Positions 36,396 through 44,979 of a stretch of 64,000 nt of DNA are shown piece by piece. The stretch's first letter is position 1. Each line of letters starts with the position of its first letter. The stretch covers positions 1-64,000 of the forward strand of contig DATJYK010000150.1 of assembly GCA_035578005.1 (NCBI GenBank), written 5' to 3'. Under the pieces are notes generated by a model. It searched no databases. It saw nothing but the letters and a program-made list of their open reading frames with translations, and was not told the DNA's origin. The stretch comes from Gp13-AA77 sp035578005. GTDB lineage: Bacteria; Acidobacteriota; Terriglobia; UBA7540. The position numbers and the translations under genes are program-made.

Positions 36396-38009
36396 GTGAA
36401 GTGCATGCTTCGGCTCACCGCCGTTCTCTTAATCGCTTCCGGACTTTGGGCCGCTCCCTCTGAAACGCGCACCATCGTGGTGTTCCCGTTTGAAAACCAA
36501 AGTGCGAACTCCGACTTGGGATGGATCTCTGAGGCTTTTGCCGAGGTCTTTGCCGTGCGGCTGGCGGGCCCCGGGCGCTACGTTCTAGACAGGCAGGAGC
36601 GCAACGCAGCCTACGAGCAGCTCGGCGTGCCCCCGGAGACACCGTTGACATTGGCGAGCATTTACCGCGTGGCGGAGACGCTCGGAGTAGATTGGGCTGT
36701 GGTGGGAGACTTCCGCGTGGCCGGCGACCAGTTAACCGCCGGCTGCCAGCTTTTGGAAGTGCATCACTTGAAGCTGACGCCGCGTCTCGAGACCACGGGC
36801 GCTCTCTCGGACCTGATCGACGTCCAGACGCGCCTGGCTTGGCGCCTTCTGGCCACGCATGACCCAGGCTTCACGGCGGGCGCCGAAGAGGATTTCGCCA
36901 AGAGCTTTCCGCCCGTCAGACTCGACGCCTTCGAGAATTACATTCGTGGCTTGCTGGCGGCCGACGACGCAAGCCGGTTACACTTCTTTCAAGAAGCCGC
37001 GCGGCTAGACCCGTCTGATCATCGTGCCGCCTTCCAGTTGGGCCGCTACTACTTTGAACACAAGCAGTACCGGGATTCGGCGGCCTGGCTGGGCAAACTG
37101 AAGCCCGGCGATACCAACTACCGGGAGTCCCTGTTTACTCTGGGAGTGGACGAATACTTCGCGGGCGACGACGCCAAGGCTCAGGCCGCCTTCGCCACCC
37201 TACAGAAGGAAATCCCGCTCAACGAAGTGGCCAACAACCTGGGCGTGGCTGAAGCGCGGAGCGGTGATTACCAGAATGCCTTGGCCAGCTTCGAGCACGC
37301 CTATCAGGGAGACCCCCTCGACGCTGACTTCAGTTTCAACGCGGCAGTTTGCCTTTGGCATTTGAAAAGGTACAGCGACGCCGTTCCTTATCTCCAAAAC
37401 GCTGTCAGCCAGAATGGCAACGATCCGGAAGTCCATACGCTGCTGGCGCTGGTGTTCGAAAAGCTCCATAATTCGGAAGGCGAGCAACAGGAACTGCATT
37501 GGCTGGACGCGAACCAGGGTGGCGCTGACCCTCGCCAAAACTTTACACCTGGACTGCGGCTGAAAAAGCGCTATGACGGCCGCGCTTTCGGCCTCCTCGC
37601 CTTGATGCTTCACAATACGGAGGAAGCTCGGCTCTCGGCGGAGAGCCCGGAGCAGCATGGCGAGACCCACCTGAGCCAGGGTAAGAAACTACTGGCGGAG
37701 GGACGCTTGGCGGAGGCCGAGCGCGAGCTGAATGAAGCAGTATCCCTGCTACCCGACATCAGCGAATGTCACTTGGTGCGGGGACAGATTTATGAGGCCG
37801 AGGGACGGCATCAGGAAGCGGCAGCCGAGTTCAGTCTGGCGCTCCAAATTGACAATAACGCTGTGACCCACCTGTGGCTGGCGCGAGCGTACCTTTCTAT
37901 GAATCAATCCACGCTTGCCGCAGAGCAGGGACGCGCCGCGCTGGCGATAGATCCGGGCAACGTCGATGCCCAGCGATTCCTGGATGCCATTCAGAACCGG
38001 CCCAAGTGA
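36396..38009 (+). CDS. exported TPR protein with TolB/FlgO-like N-terminal domain
   Basis: This 537-residue protein starts at the GTG at 36396 (alternative ATG 36405) with a signal peptide (MLRLTAVLLIASGLWAAP). The next 110 residues (TIVVFPFENQSANSDLGWIS, later VDWAVVGDFRV) resemble the TolB-like fold that precedes TPRs in many acidobacterial proteins. At least seven TPR units follow (AFQLGRYYFEHKQYRDSAAW through AALAIDPGNVDAQRFLDAI). It is probably periplasmic and a protein-protein scaffold. It is divergent from the large surface protein. Confidence 0.82.
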   Translation: MKCMLRLTAVLLIASGLWAAPSETRTIVVFPFENQSANSDLGWISEAFAEVFAVRLAGPGRYVLDRQERNAAYEQLGVPPETPLTLASIYRVAETLGVDWAVVGDFRVAGDQLTAGCQLLEVHHLKLTPRLETTGALSDLIDVQTRLAWRLLATHDPGFTAGAEEDFAKSFPPVRLDAFENYIRGLLAADDASRLHFFQEAARLDPSDHRAAFQLGRYYFEHKQYRDSAAWLGKLKPGDTNYRESLFTLGVDEYFAGDDAKAQAAFATLQKEIPLNEVANNLGVAEARSGDYQNALASFEHAYQGDPLDADFSFNAAVCLWHLKRYSDAVPYLQNAVSQNGNDPEVHTLLALVFEKLHNSEGEQQELHWLDANQGGADPRQNFTPGLRLKKRYDGRAFGLLALMLHNTEEARLSAESPEQHGETHLSQGKKLLAEGRLAEAERELNEAVSLLPDISECHLVRGQIYEAEGRHQEAAAEFSLALQIDNNAVTHLWLARAYLSMNQSTLAAEQGRAALAIDPGNVDAQRFLDAIQNRPK

Positions 38010-38455
38010 TTAGTTGGGCGATTGCACCAGACAGGGCACTAACAGCAGGGAGCAGGAGATGGGGAACAGTGAGTGGGGAGCAGGGAGTAGCGATTAGGGA
38101 GTAGGGAGTGGCTCCTGCTCTTCGAACGAAGCCGGAATGTTATTGACGGATTTGAGGTTGAAAAAATATTTCAGAATCGAGCCGCCGCGGAGGTCGGAGC
38201 GAAGGAACCAGCCAGCCTTAACTTGGCGTTCTGACTGCTGACTTCTGACTCCTGACTTCTGCTCTTCGAACGAAGCCGGAATCTTGTTGATGGATTTAGA
38301 GTTAAAAGGATATGTCACAAGTCGAGTTCGTGAGGACGTCGGGAAGGAAGGAACACGCCGCTCTTTGCTTGGAATTCTGACTCCTGACTTCTGACTCCTG
38401 GCTCCTGCTCTTCGAACGAAGCCGGAATGTTGTTGATCAACCGAGACTTGCAAAG
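38010..38455. repeat. intergenic repeat block: GGGAGYAG-type microsatellite and three units of a 145-bp-period repeat
   Basis: From 38041 to 38110 runs a degenerate GGAGCAG/GGAGTAG microsatellite. Three copies of the core TTCGAACGAAGCCGGAAT then start at 38121, 38265 and 38411, which is 144 and 146 bp apart. Each is followed by a variant of TTGTTGATGGAT and preceded by TCCTGCTC. The block ends at the nfeD start. Related cores occur at 62271 and 62416. Confidence 0.75.
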
Positions 38456-39817
38456 ATGTCTCACAGATTAGCGGGTCGTGGCCGCCAAGCCTGGAAATCA
38501 GAGGTCTCGTGCACCCCTTTTCGGGCCTTGAGCGGGCTTGCTGTCTTGATTTTGGCCTTCTTCGGGGTGCACGCGTTGTCGGCCGAGAACTCGTCCCAGA
38601 CGGTGGTCGAAATCAACCTGGATGACATCATCGAGCCGGTTACCGCCGAATACGTGCAACGCGGCATCCAGACCGCCAATGACGAACACGCCGCTGCCGT
38701 CCTGCTCGATCTGAGCACTCCGGGCGGTCTCGACACCTCCATGCGCGAGATTATTCACGCGATCATCAGCTCACAGGTGCCCGTGATTGCATACGTATAT
38801 CCCAGCGGCAGCCGCGCCGCCTCGGCAGGTTTTTTTGTGTTGCTCTCAGCCGAAGTGGCGGCCATGGCGCCCGGAACCAACACGGGCGCCGCTCATCCCG
38901 TGATGATGGGGAACGCCGACATCGGCAAGACCATGGAAGCCAAAATCGAGAATGACGCCGCCGCTTACATCCGCTCCATCGCCGGCAAGCGCGGGCGAAA
39001 CGTTCAGCTTGCCGAGGAGGGTGTGCGGTCAAGCAAGTCCTTCACCGAGAAGGAAGCTCTCGACAATCACCTTATCGATCTCATCGCCGACTCGCCGGCC
39101 GATTTACTGAAGTCGCTGGACGGACGCACCATCAACCGGTTTGAGGGCGGCACGGCTGTGCTGCATCTCAATGGCGCTCGCCTTCAGGCCTACGATATGA
39201 CCAGCCGAGAGCGCTTTCTGGCTCGCATCGCCGATCCGAATATCGCCCTGATTCTCGGCGTTATCGGCGCGCTGTGCTTGTACTTTGAGTTTACCCACCC
39301 GGGAATGGTGCTGCCCGGAGTCGCGGGTGCGCTCGCCATCGTGCTGGCGCTCTACGCCTTTCACTTGCTGCCCATCAACTACACTGGGGTGGCGCTCATC
39401 CTTCTGGCGCTGGTGCTCTTCGGGCTGGAGGTGAAGGCGAACTCACACGGTGTTCTGGTGGTGGGCGGTATTATCGCCATGGTGGTGGGCGCTTTGATTC
39501 TGGTGCAATCTCCCTTGCCCGGCGCCCAGATTCACTTCAGCACCGCGCTCAGCGTCACTCTTCCGGTGGCCATCATCAGCGTTATTCTGGTCCGGCTTGC
39601 CGTGTTGGCGCGCCGCAATAAGACGATCACGGGTGAGCAGGGTCTGATCGATCAGGTCGGTGTGGCGCGCACCGATCTCGCGCCCGAAGGACAAGTTTTT
39701 GTGCACGGCGAGATTTGGGAGGCCCGTGCCGCGGAACCGGTGGCGAGCGGCACTCGCGTCCGGGTTCGCAACGTGCAGGGCCTGAAACTGACGGTGGAAC
39801 CGGACAAGAGGGACTAG
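38456..39817 (+). CDS. NfeD-family membrane serine protease (ClpP-class)
   Basis: This 453-residue protein has a signal/anchor segment (about residues 26-43). A ClpP-like protease domain follows with LDLSTPGGLDTSM, the nucleophile-bearing stretch GSRAASAGFF (Ser123) and a Lys-rich helix after AHPVMMGN that supplies the dyad Lys. Several transmembrane helices (about 262-385) and a C-terminal NfeD OB-fold domain complete it (GLIDQVGVARTDLAPEGQVF). This is the long form of the family. The next gene is its usual partner, a slipin, which it is thought to cleave. Confidence 0.93.
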   Translation: MSHRLAGRGRQAWKSEVSCTPFRALSGLAVLILAFFGVHALSAENSSQTVVEINLDDIIEPVTAEYVQRGIQTANDEHAAAVLLDLSTPGGLDTSMREIIHAIISSQVPVIAYVYPSGSRAASAGFFVLLSAEVAAMAPGTNTGAAHPVMMGNADIGKTMEAKIENDAAAYIRSIAGKRGRNVQLAEEGVRSSKSFTEKEALDNHLIDLIADSPADLLKSLDGRTINRFEGGTAVLHLNGARLQAYDMTSRERFLARIADPNIALILGVIGALCLYFEFTHPGMVLPGVAGALAIVLALYAFHLLPINYTGVALILLALVLFGLEVKANSHGVLVVGGIIAMVVGALILVQSPLPGAQIHFSTALSVTLPVAIISVILVRLAVLARRNKTITGEQGLIDQVGVARTDLAPEGQVFVHGEIWEARAAEPVASGTRVRVRNVQGLKLTVEPDKRD

Positions 39818-39904
39818 CGTGCATTGACGATGGAGGTTGATCCGATCGGGTACTTTGCAATCGGCCATCATCAATCGTCAATCCTAAATTAGGAGGGGGC
39901 TGCT

Positions 39905-40720
39905 ATGGATACGACTACGGGTATGGGTTTATCGCCGTTCGTCCTGGTTGTGGTGTTCATTGTCCTGATCTGGATCATCAAGTGCCTGAACATCCTGCGC
40001 GAGTATGAACGGGCGGTGGTGTTCCGGCTGGGCCGGGTGCTGTCACGCGATAAGGGTCCGGGCGTGATCCTGATTCTCTGGCCTATCGACAAGATCGTCA
40101 AAGTATCGCTCCGCATCATCACCTGGGACATTCCGCCCCAGGACATCATCACGCGCGACAACGTGTCCCTGAAGGTGAGCGCGGTGGTTTATTTCCGCGT
40201 GATCAACGCCACCCAGGCGATTGTGGAAGTTGAGAATTATCGCTACGCGGTGGAGCAGGCCGCCCAGACTGGCCTGCGCTCGGTGCTCGGCGAAGTGGAG
40301 CTCGACGATCTGCTCTCACAGCGCGAGAAGTTGAATGCGCGCCTGCAGACCATCCTCGACGAGCACACCGAGCCCTGGGGCATCAAGATCACTCAGGTGC
40401 AGGTCAAACAGGTGGATCTGCCCCAGGACATGCAACGGGCCATTGCCCGCCAAGCCGAGGCCGAACGCGAGCGGCGCGCCAAGATCATCGCCGCCGACGG
40501 CGAGTACCAGGCCGCTGCGAAGCTTTCGCAGGCCGCGGCCCTGATTGCCAAAGAGCCCGTCACCATCACCTTGCGATATCTGCAGACGCTCACCGAAATC
40601 GGCGCCGAGCAGAACACGACGATTGTCTTTCCGCTGCCCATGGACCTGCTCGCCGGACTTGCAGGCAAAATGCTCGCGGAGAGCCCGACGGCTGACGCGA
40701 AGGCGGAAAACAAAGGGTAG
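39905..40720 (+). CDS. slipin, SPFH/band-7 membrane protein
   Basis: This 271-residue protein has an N-terminal membrane helix (about residues 9-27). The SPFH domain has YERAVVFRLGRVLSRDKGPG, DNVSLKVSAVVYFRV and the conserved QVKQVDLPQDMQRAIARQAE. A coiled coil and short tail follow. Slipins form membrane microdomain scaffolds. It lies 87 bp after nfeD in the same direction, the standard pair. A GGAGGGGG site precedes the ATG. Confidence 0.95.
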   Translation: MDTTTGMGLSPFVLVVVFIVLIWIIKCLNILREYERAVVFRLGRVLSRDKGPGVILILWPIDKIVKVSLRIITWDIPPQDIITRDNVSLKVSAVVYFRVINATQAIVEVENYRYAVEQAAQTGLRSVLGEVELDDLLSQREKLNARLQTILDEHTEPWGIKITQVQVKQVDLPQDMQRAIARQAEAERERRAKIIAADGEYQAAAKLSQAAALIAKEPVTITLRYLQTLTEIGAEQNTTIVFPLPMDLLAGLAGKMLAESPTADAKAENKG

Positions 40721-40837
40721 CAGCGAGTGTAAGGGCGGGGTGGAGCTTGCCCTACCCTCTCTCGGAGGCGAGCCACGGTATCGTGGTGGGGGAACCGGCA
40801 CTTTTCTGAAGGGTTTAAGTAGGAGCACAGTTAAGGC

Positions 40838-41548
40838 ATGGTTGACGAACAAGAAGGCGTTTCCAGCCGGCAACTTCTCGCGGCATTCTTTGCAGTGGTG
40901 GTGCTGTGTGCAGTCTTTTTTTCACTCGGATTCTTCCTGGGGCACCAAGAACGCTCCGGACAGAACACTCTGGCCACCGAACAGGTGCCTTCATCATCAT
41001 CCGACGCTCCCCCAGTGGTGAACCCGCCCGAACCGGCAGCGACCTCGGGCGCGGCAGCAAGCCCTGCGGCCAGCGCTTCGAACGATCAAGGGACGGCCGC
41101 GGCATCGTTGCCACCGAATGCTTCGACGGGATCGCCGGCAGGGTCCAGCGCGGCAGCAACTCCGGCCGGCTCCGGTACTGCCGAAAGTCCAGCGCCAGCA
41201 GTCCCGCGCGAGCAGCAGGTGATGGGCCCAGGGGCACAACCCGCTAACGCCCAGAAGGTAGCGCTTCACAGTGCGCCGCCGGCTGCTCCCGTCCTGGTGC
41301 CGTCCGGACAGGTGCCGCCCGGACCGCTGGTCCAAGTGGCCGCCTTAACAAACCAGCAGGACGCCAACGACATGTTAGGAGTGCTGCAGTCGCGCGGCTA
41401 CACGGCGCGAATCTTGACGCCTCAGCAGGCGCACGCCACCGACAGCCTGTTTCGCGTGGTGACCGGCCCTTACAAGAGCCGTGCCGAGGCCGAAGAGGCG
41501 CGCGGCAAGCTGGCGGCGGCCGGCTTCAAGCCGTTCATTCGTCCCTAG
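40838..41548 (+). CDS. SPOR-domain membrane protein
   Basis: This 236-residue protein has a transmembrane helix (about residues 12-32, LLAAFFAVVVLCAVFFSLGF). A long Ala/Ser/Pro-rich flexible region (about 45-155) follows. The C-terminal SPOR domain starts at PGPLVQVAALTNQQDANDML, with FRVVTGPYKSRAEAEEARGK near its end. SPOR domains bind denuded septal peptidoglycan, so a role in cell division is likely by family. It lies just ahead of lnt. Confidence 0.9.
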   Translation: MVDEQEGVSSRQLLAAFFAVVVLCAVFFSLGFFLGHQERSGQNTLATEQVPSSSSDAPPVVNPPEPAATSGAAASPAASASNDQGTAAASLPPNASTGSPAGSSAAATPAGSGTAESPAPAVPREQQVMGPGAQPANAQKVALHSAPPAAPVLVPSGQVPPGPLVQVAALTNQQDANDMLGVLQSRGYTARILTPQQAHATDSLFRVVTGPYKSRAEAEEARGKLAAAGFKPFIRP

Positions 41549-41675
41549 GGTAAGGACTGCGGAAGCTCAGGGTCGCGCTGATGAAGGCGAGTGTTCACGC
41601 AGCCAGCCCGATCGCTGTGCGAGGCTACATCGCTACGTGCCCGACGTCCGGCCAGCTCGCTCAAGTTCGCAAGAT

Positions 41676-43265
41676 GTGACGCCGAGCGAAGGAAAGAATT
41701 TCGCCTCCATTTGGGCCTCGGTCCGCGTCCGATACGCGTCCGCCGCGCTTTCCGGCGTGCTATTCGCGCTTTCCTTTCCTAATTTCAATTTAAGCTTCCT
41801 GATTTGGATCGCCCCCCTGCCGCTGCTTCTAGCCCTCATCCATGAGCCTCGCCTGGCGCGCGCCTATCGGCTGGGAGCTCTGACCGGTGTCCTGTTTCTC
41901 GCCCTCAGCGTCTACTGGTTCGATTTCGTTATGGAGAACTACGGTCACGTGCCGCGCCCCGGGGCCATCGCCGTCATGCTCCTGTTTTTTCTCGTGGACT
42001 CCAGCTACTGGGGCGTTTACGGGCTGCTCATGGCGTGGGTCGCTCGCTACTCCCGCCAGATCGCACTAATGGTGGCACCGTTCCTGTGGGTCACGATGGA
42101 ACTCGCCGAGACCTACGGCTACTTTGGAGGCTTTCCCTGGAACCTCGCGGGCTATGCCGTTCAGGCGGAGGGCCTGAGGCAGTTCTCGCAAGTCACCGGG
42201 GTCTACGGGCTATCGTTTCTTCCCTTGGGAGCTTGTACGCTCGCCGCCGCAGCGGTGACCGCTGAGCCCCAATTTCGCCGCCGCACCACGATGGTGCTGG
42301 TCCTGTGGGTGGTGGGGATGACCGCTTACAATTACCACCTGAAGCCGCCGGCGCCGGCCCAAGGTCATGAGCTCGCGATTCTGGTACAGCCCAACGTGCC
42401 GCTCAATGAGGCCGCAGATAACTGGGCGCCCGAACAGAATCCGGCGCCGCTTCGTCAACTCACGGACCTGTCGCTCGCGAAACTTCGGCAATCGCCTCGC
42501 GGAGCCGGCGCGCCGCTGGTGGTGTGGTCTGAAAGCTCGGCGCCCTTTTTCTTCGGCCGTGACCCGATCTTCCGCACGGCGATGGAGAACCTGGCGCGCG
42601 AGGCGCAGGCCTACCTGATTTTCGGAACGGTGAACTTTGTGGGCGGAGACACTGCGCGTCCGCTCAACAGCGCCGACGTGCTGGAGCCGGGGGGAAACCT
42701 GATTCTGCAATATGATAAGATTCATTTGGTGCCGTTCGGCGAGTACGTTCCGTCCTGGCTTGATCACTGGGTGGGAAAGATCACTTCTGAGGCGGGCAAC
42801 TTTACGCCCGGCTCGAACTATGCGCCGGCAACCACGAAGCAGGGTTCGATCGGGCTTTCGATCTGCTACGAGGAGATATTTCCGCAGCTCGTGCGCCGTC
42901 TGACGCCGTCCGGTCCGAGCGTGCTGGTGAACATTTCGGACGACGGCTGGTACGGAAATTCCTCGGCGCGATACCAGAGCCAGGAGATGGCGCGGCTTCG
43001 GGCAATTGAAAATCACCGGTACCTGCTGCGAGCGACCAACGACGGGATCACGGCGGTGATTGACCCGTACGGACGTGTTCTGGAGAGCCTGCCGGAAGGG
43101 CAGCAAGGGGCTCTTGCCGTGCATTTCGATTATCTTTCGGCCGAGACGCCGTACCACCGCCAGGGAGACTTGTTTGCAGGCTTGTGCCTGGCCATATCGG
43201 GAATAACGGTGGCGGTGAGGGTGAGAGCGAGCGGAAGGAAGTCGGCGGCCGGCAGAAGGGAGTAG
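41676..43265 (+). CDS. lnt: apolipoprotein N-acyltransferase
   Basis: Lnt adds the third acyl chain to lipoproteins in the inner membrane. The N-terminal half has several transmembrane helices (from ASAALSGVLFALSFPNFNL onward). The nitrilase-like domain has the catalytic Glu in VVWSESSAPFFF, the Lys region YDKIHLVPFGEYVPSW and the Cys in IGLSICYEEIFP. The frame is open far upstream and overlaps the SPOR gene. The GTG at 41676 gives a normal 529-residue protein, but no good ribosome-binding site decides the start. Downstream is prfB. Confidence 0.94.
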   Translation: MTPSEGKNFASIWASVRVRYASAALSGVLFALSFPNFNLSFLIWIAPLPLLLALIHEPRLARAYRLGALTGVLFLALSVYWFDFVMENYGHVPRPGAIAVMLLFFLVDSSYWGVYGLLMAWVARYSRQIALMVAPFLWVTMELAETYGYFGGFPWNLAGYAVQAEGLRQFSQVTGVYGLSFLPLGACTLAAAAVTAEPQFRRRTTMVLVLWVVGMTAYNYHLKPPAPAQGHELAILVQPNVPLNEAADNWAPEQNPAPLRQLTDLSLAKLRQSPRGAGAPLVVWSESSAPFFFGRDPIFRTAMENLAREAQAYLIFGTVNFVGGDTARPLNSADVLEPGGNLILQYDKIHLVPFGEYVPSWLDHWVGKITSEAGNFTPGSNYAPATTKQGSIGLSICYEEIFPQLVRRLTPSGPSVLVNISDDGWYGNSSARYQSQEMARLRAIENHRYLLRATNDGITAVIDPYGRVLESLPEGQQGALAVHFDYLSAETPYHRQGDLFAGLCLAISGITVAVRVRASGRKSAAGRRE

Positions 43266-43320
43266 CGTAGGCAGTAGGCAGTAGGCAGTAAGCAGTAAGC
43301 AGTAAGCAGTAGGCAAAAAC
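43263..43320. repeat. 7-bp tandem microsatellite after lnt
   Basis: Seven or eight tandem copies of GTAGGCA/GTAAGCA follow the lnt stop codon directly. Confidence 0.85.
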
Positions 43321-43340
43321 AATTGGTTGCTTCTGACGCC

Positions 43341-43360
43341 ATTCCCGCGCAGGCGGGAAT
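43341..43360. repeat. perfect hairpin ahead of prfB
   Basis: ATTCCCGC and GCGGGAAT form an 8-bp stem around GCAG. It ends 9 bases before the GGAG site of prfB. It may be a dispersed repeat or may affect prfB expression. No U-run follows, so it is not a normal terminator. Confidence 0.7.
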
Positions 43361-43378
43361 CCAAAAACTGGAGATACC

Positions 43379-44492
43379 GTGATCGAAGAACTGGAACGAG
43401 AGTTTGTAGGCCTCCGGCAGCGCACCGACGAACTGCGGAGTTTTCTTTGACGCCCCCGCCCGCCGCCGTGAGCTCGAAGCGTCCAATCCCGAGATCGCCC
43501 GGCCCGATTTCTGGCAGAACCCTGAAGCCGCCCAGCAGCTTCTAGCCAAGCGTAAACGCCTCGAAGAAACAATCGAAAAGGACGAGCGGCTCGCCCAGCA
43601 CCTCTCTGACATTGACGCCTATTTCGAACTGGCGCGCGAAGGCGAGAAGGTTGAGCCGGAGCTCGAAACCGAGATCTCACGTCTCAGCGAAGACCTTGAC
43701 CGCATGGAGACGGCGTCCCTCCTGAGCGGCGAAAATGACCGGCTGAACGCCATCGTGACCCTTCATCCGGGCGCCGGCGGCACCGAGTCCCAGGACTGGG
43801 CCGAGATGCTGCTCCGCATGTACCGCCGCTGGTGTGAGCGGCGCGGTTTTAAATTCACTCTCATGGACTTCCAAGCCGGTGAAGAGGCGGGATTGAAATC
43901 CGCCACCTTCACCGCGGCGGGTGAGTATGCTTACGGTCTGCTGGCCTCCGAGATTGGCGTGCACCGCCTCGTGCGAATTTCACCTTTCGACTCCGCCGCC
44001 AGGCGACATACATCCTTTGCATCTGTTTTCGTGAGTCCGGAGATCGATGAGAGCATAACGATTGATATTAGACCCGATGAGCTGCGCGTGGAGACTTACC
44101 GTTCCACCGGAGCCGGCGGCCAGCACGTCAATACCACGGATTCAGCCGTGCGTGTGATCCACATTGCCACGGGCACGGTTGCGCAGTGCCAGAACGAGCG
44201 CTCCCAGCATCGCAACCGGGACATGGCCATGAAGATGTTACGTTCGAAGCTTTACGAGCTCGAGTTGGAGAAGAAGCGCGCGGAAACCGAAAAGCTCGAA
44301 GCCTCCAAGGCGGATATCGACTTCGGTAGCCAGGTGCGGTCATACGTCCTGCACCCCTACCGCCTCATCAAGGATCACCGCACCAAGCTTGAGATCGGCG
44401 ATACGGACCGGGTGCTGGACGGTGACATCGACCCGTTTATCAAGGCCTACTTGCTCTGGCGGCGCCCGGCAACCGCAGTGCTGAAAACGTAG
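43379..44492 (+). CDS. prfB: peptide chain release factor 2, with programmed +1 frameshift
   Basis: RF2 ends translation at UGA and UAA. The gene begins at the GTG at 43379 (GGAG at 43370-43373). It runs 23 codons to CTT TGA at 43445-43450, where the ribosome must skip T43448 and continue in the +1 frame as GAC. The total is 370 residues, close to the usual 365. The second frame has the anticodon-like SPF motif in ISPFDSAARR and the catalytic GGQ in STGAGGQHVNTTDS. Because the stop is the cognate UGA, RF2 level sets frameshift rate. It lies just after lnt. Confidence 0.95.
43435..43451 (+). promoter_or_regulatory. RF2 autoregulatory frameshift site
   Basis: An internal Shine-Dalgarno-like GCGGAG (43435-43440) lies four bases before the slippery CTT (43445-43447), followed by in-frame TGA and then C. 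This is the classical RF2 signal. The internal site is weaker than the AGGGGG of E. coli. Confidence 0.9.
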
Positions 44493-44594
44493 GAGAAGGG
44501 TGGGATTGCAGCACCGAACAAGAGCGGCTCGACATTCTGAGCGAGAACAGCGTTCCGTGCTGTTATCGAGTTACCGCGCATCCTGGAGGCAACG

Positions 44595-44852
44595 GTGTCC
44601 GTAAACATTTTGGGAGTGCTTCCGCAACCGCTCGACACAATCGTCAGAAAAGTCCTGCATCGGGAGCTCGACGCCAGGCCTCAGGCAGTCGTCGTGGAGA
44701 TCTCCCGGCAGCACGGCGATGTTGTCGTTCATCTCCTTGAGCCGTTCGACAAACGGCTGAAGTTCAGCCAGGCAGCGGAAGGCGAAATCGGCCGCGAGCT
44801 TTCCAGCATCCTCACCGACATTGTCGACGAGGAGTTTGGAGCCCCGCAGTGA
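44595..44852 (+). CDS. small hypothetical protein (85 aa)
   Basis: This 85-residue protein starts at a GTG with GGAGG five bases upstream. It is acidic and has no membrane segment. The pattern (VVVEISRQHGDVVVHLLEPF, later IGRELSSILTDIVDEEF) suggests an alpha/beta fold. It follows prfB by about 100 bp in the same direction. I do not recognise a family. Confidence 0.65.
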   Translation: MSVNILGVLPQPLDTIVRKVLHRELDARPQAVVVEISRQHGDVVVHLLEPFDKRLKFSQAAEGEIGRELSSILTDIVDEEFGAPQ

Positions 44853-44979
44853 TCTCGACCTCGATAATTCCCCAAAATGTCAGTGGTAAGAGCCGGATCA
44901 AGATCAACTCCGGTTGCAATCTGCGAACCACGCAGAGTAGACTTCCCTGCGCGAATGTGAGCATTGAGGGAGGGCAGAG

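Noticed and set aside
38121..38430. regularly spaced repeats resembling CRISPR
   Set aside because: The spacing of about 145 bp is far too long, the repeats are imperfect and there are no cas genes.
38094..38453. minus-strand frame with repeated SxNxIPASFEEQ-like stretches
   Set aside because: The repetition comes from the DNA repeat, the steps (144 and 146 bp) do not keep one frame, and no start site is seen.
43341..43360. hairpin after lnt as a terminator
   Set aside because: The sequence after the stem is CCAAAAACTGG with no T-run in the transcribed direction.
43379..43704. prfB as a frameshifted pseudogene
   Set aside because: The break falls exactly at the conserved CTTTGAC signal near codon 24 with an internal ribosome-like site, and both frames match RF2 fully.
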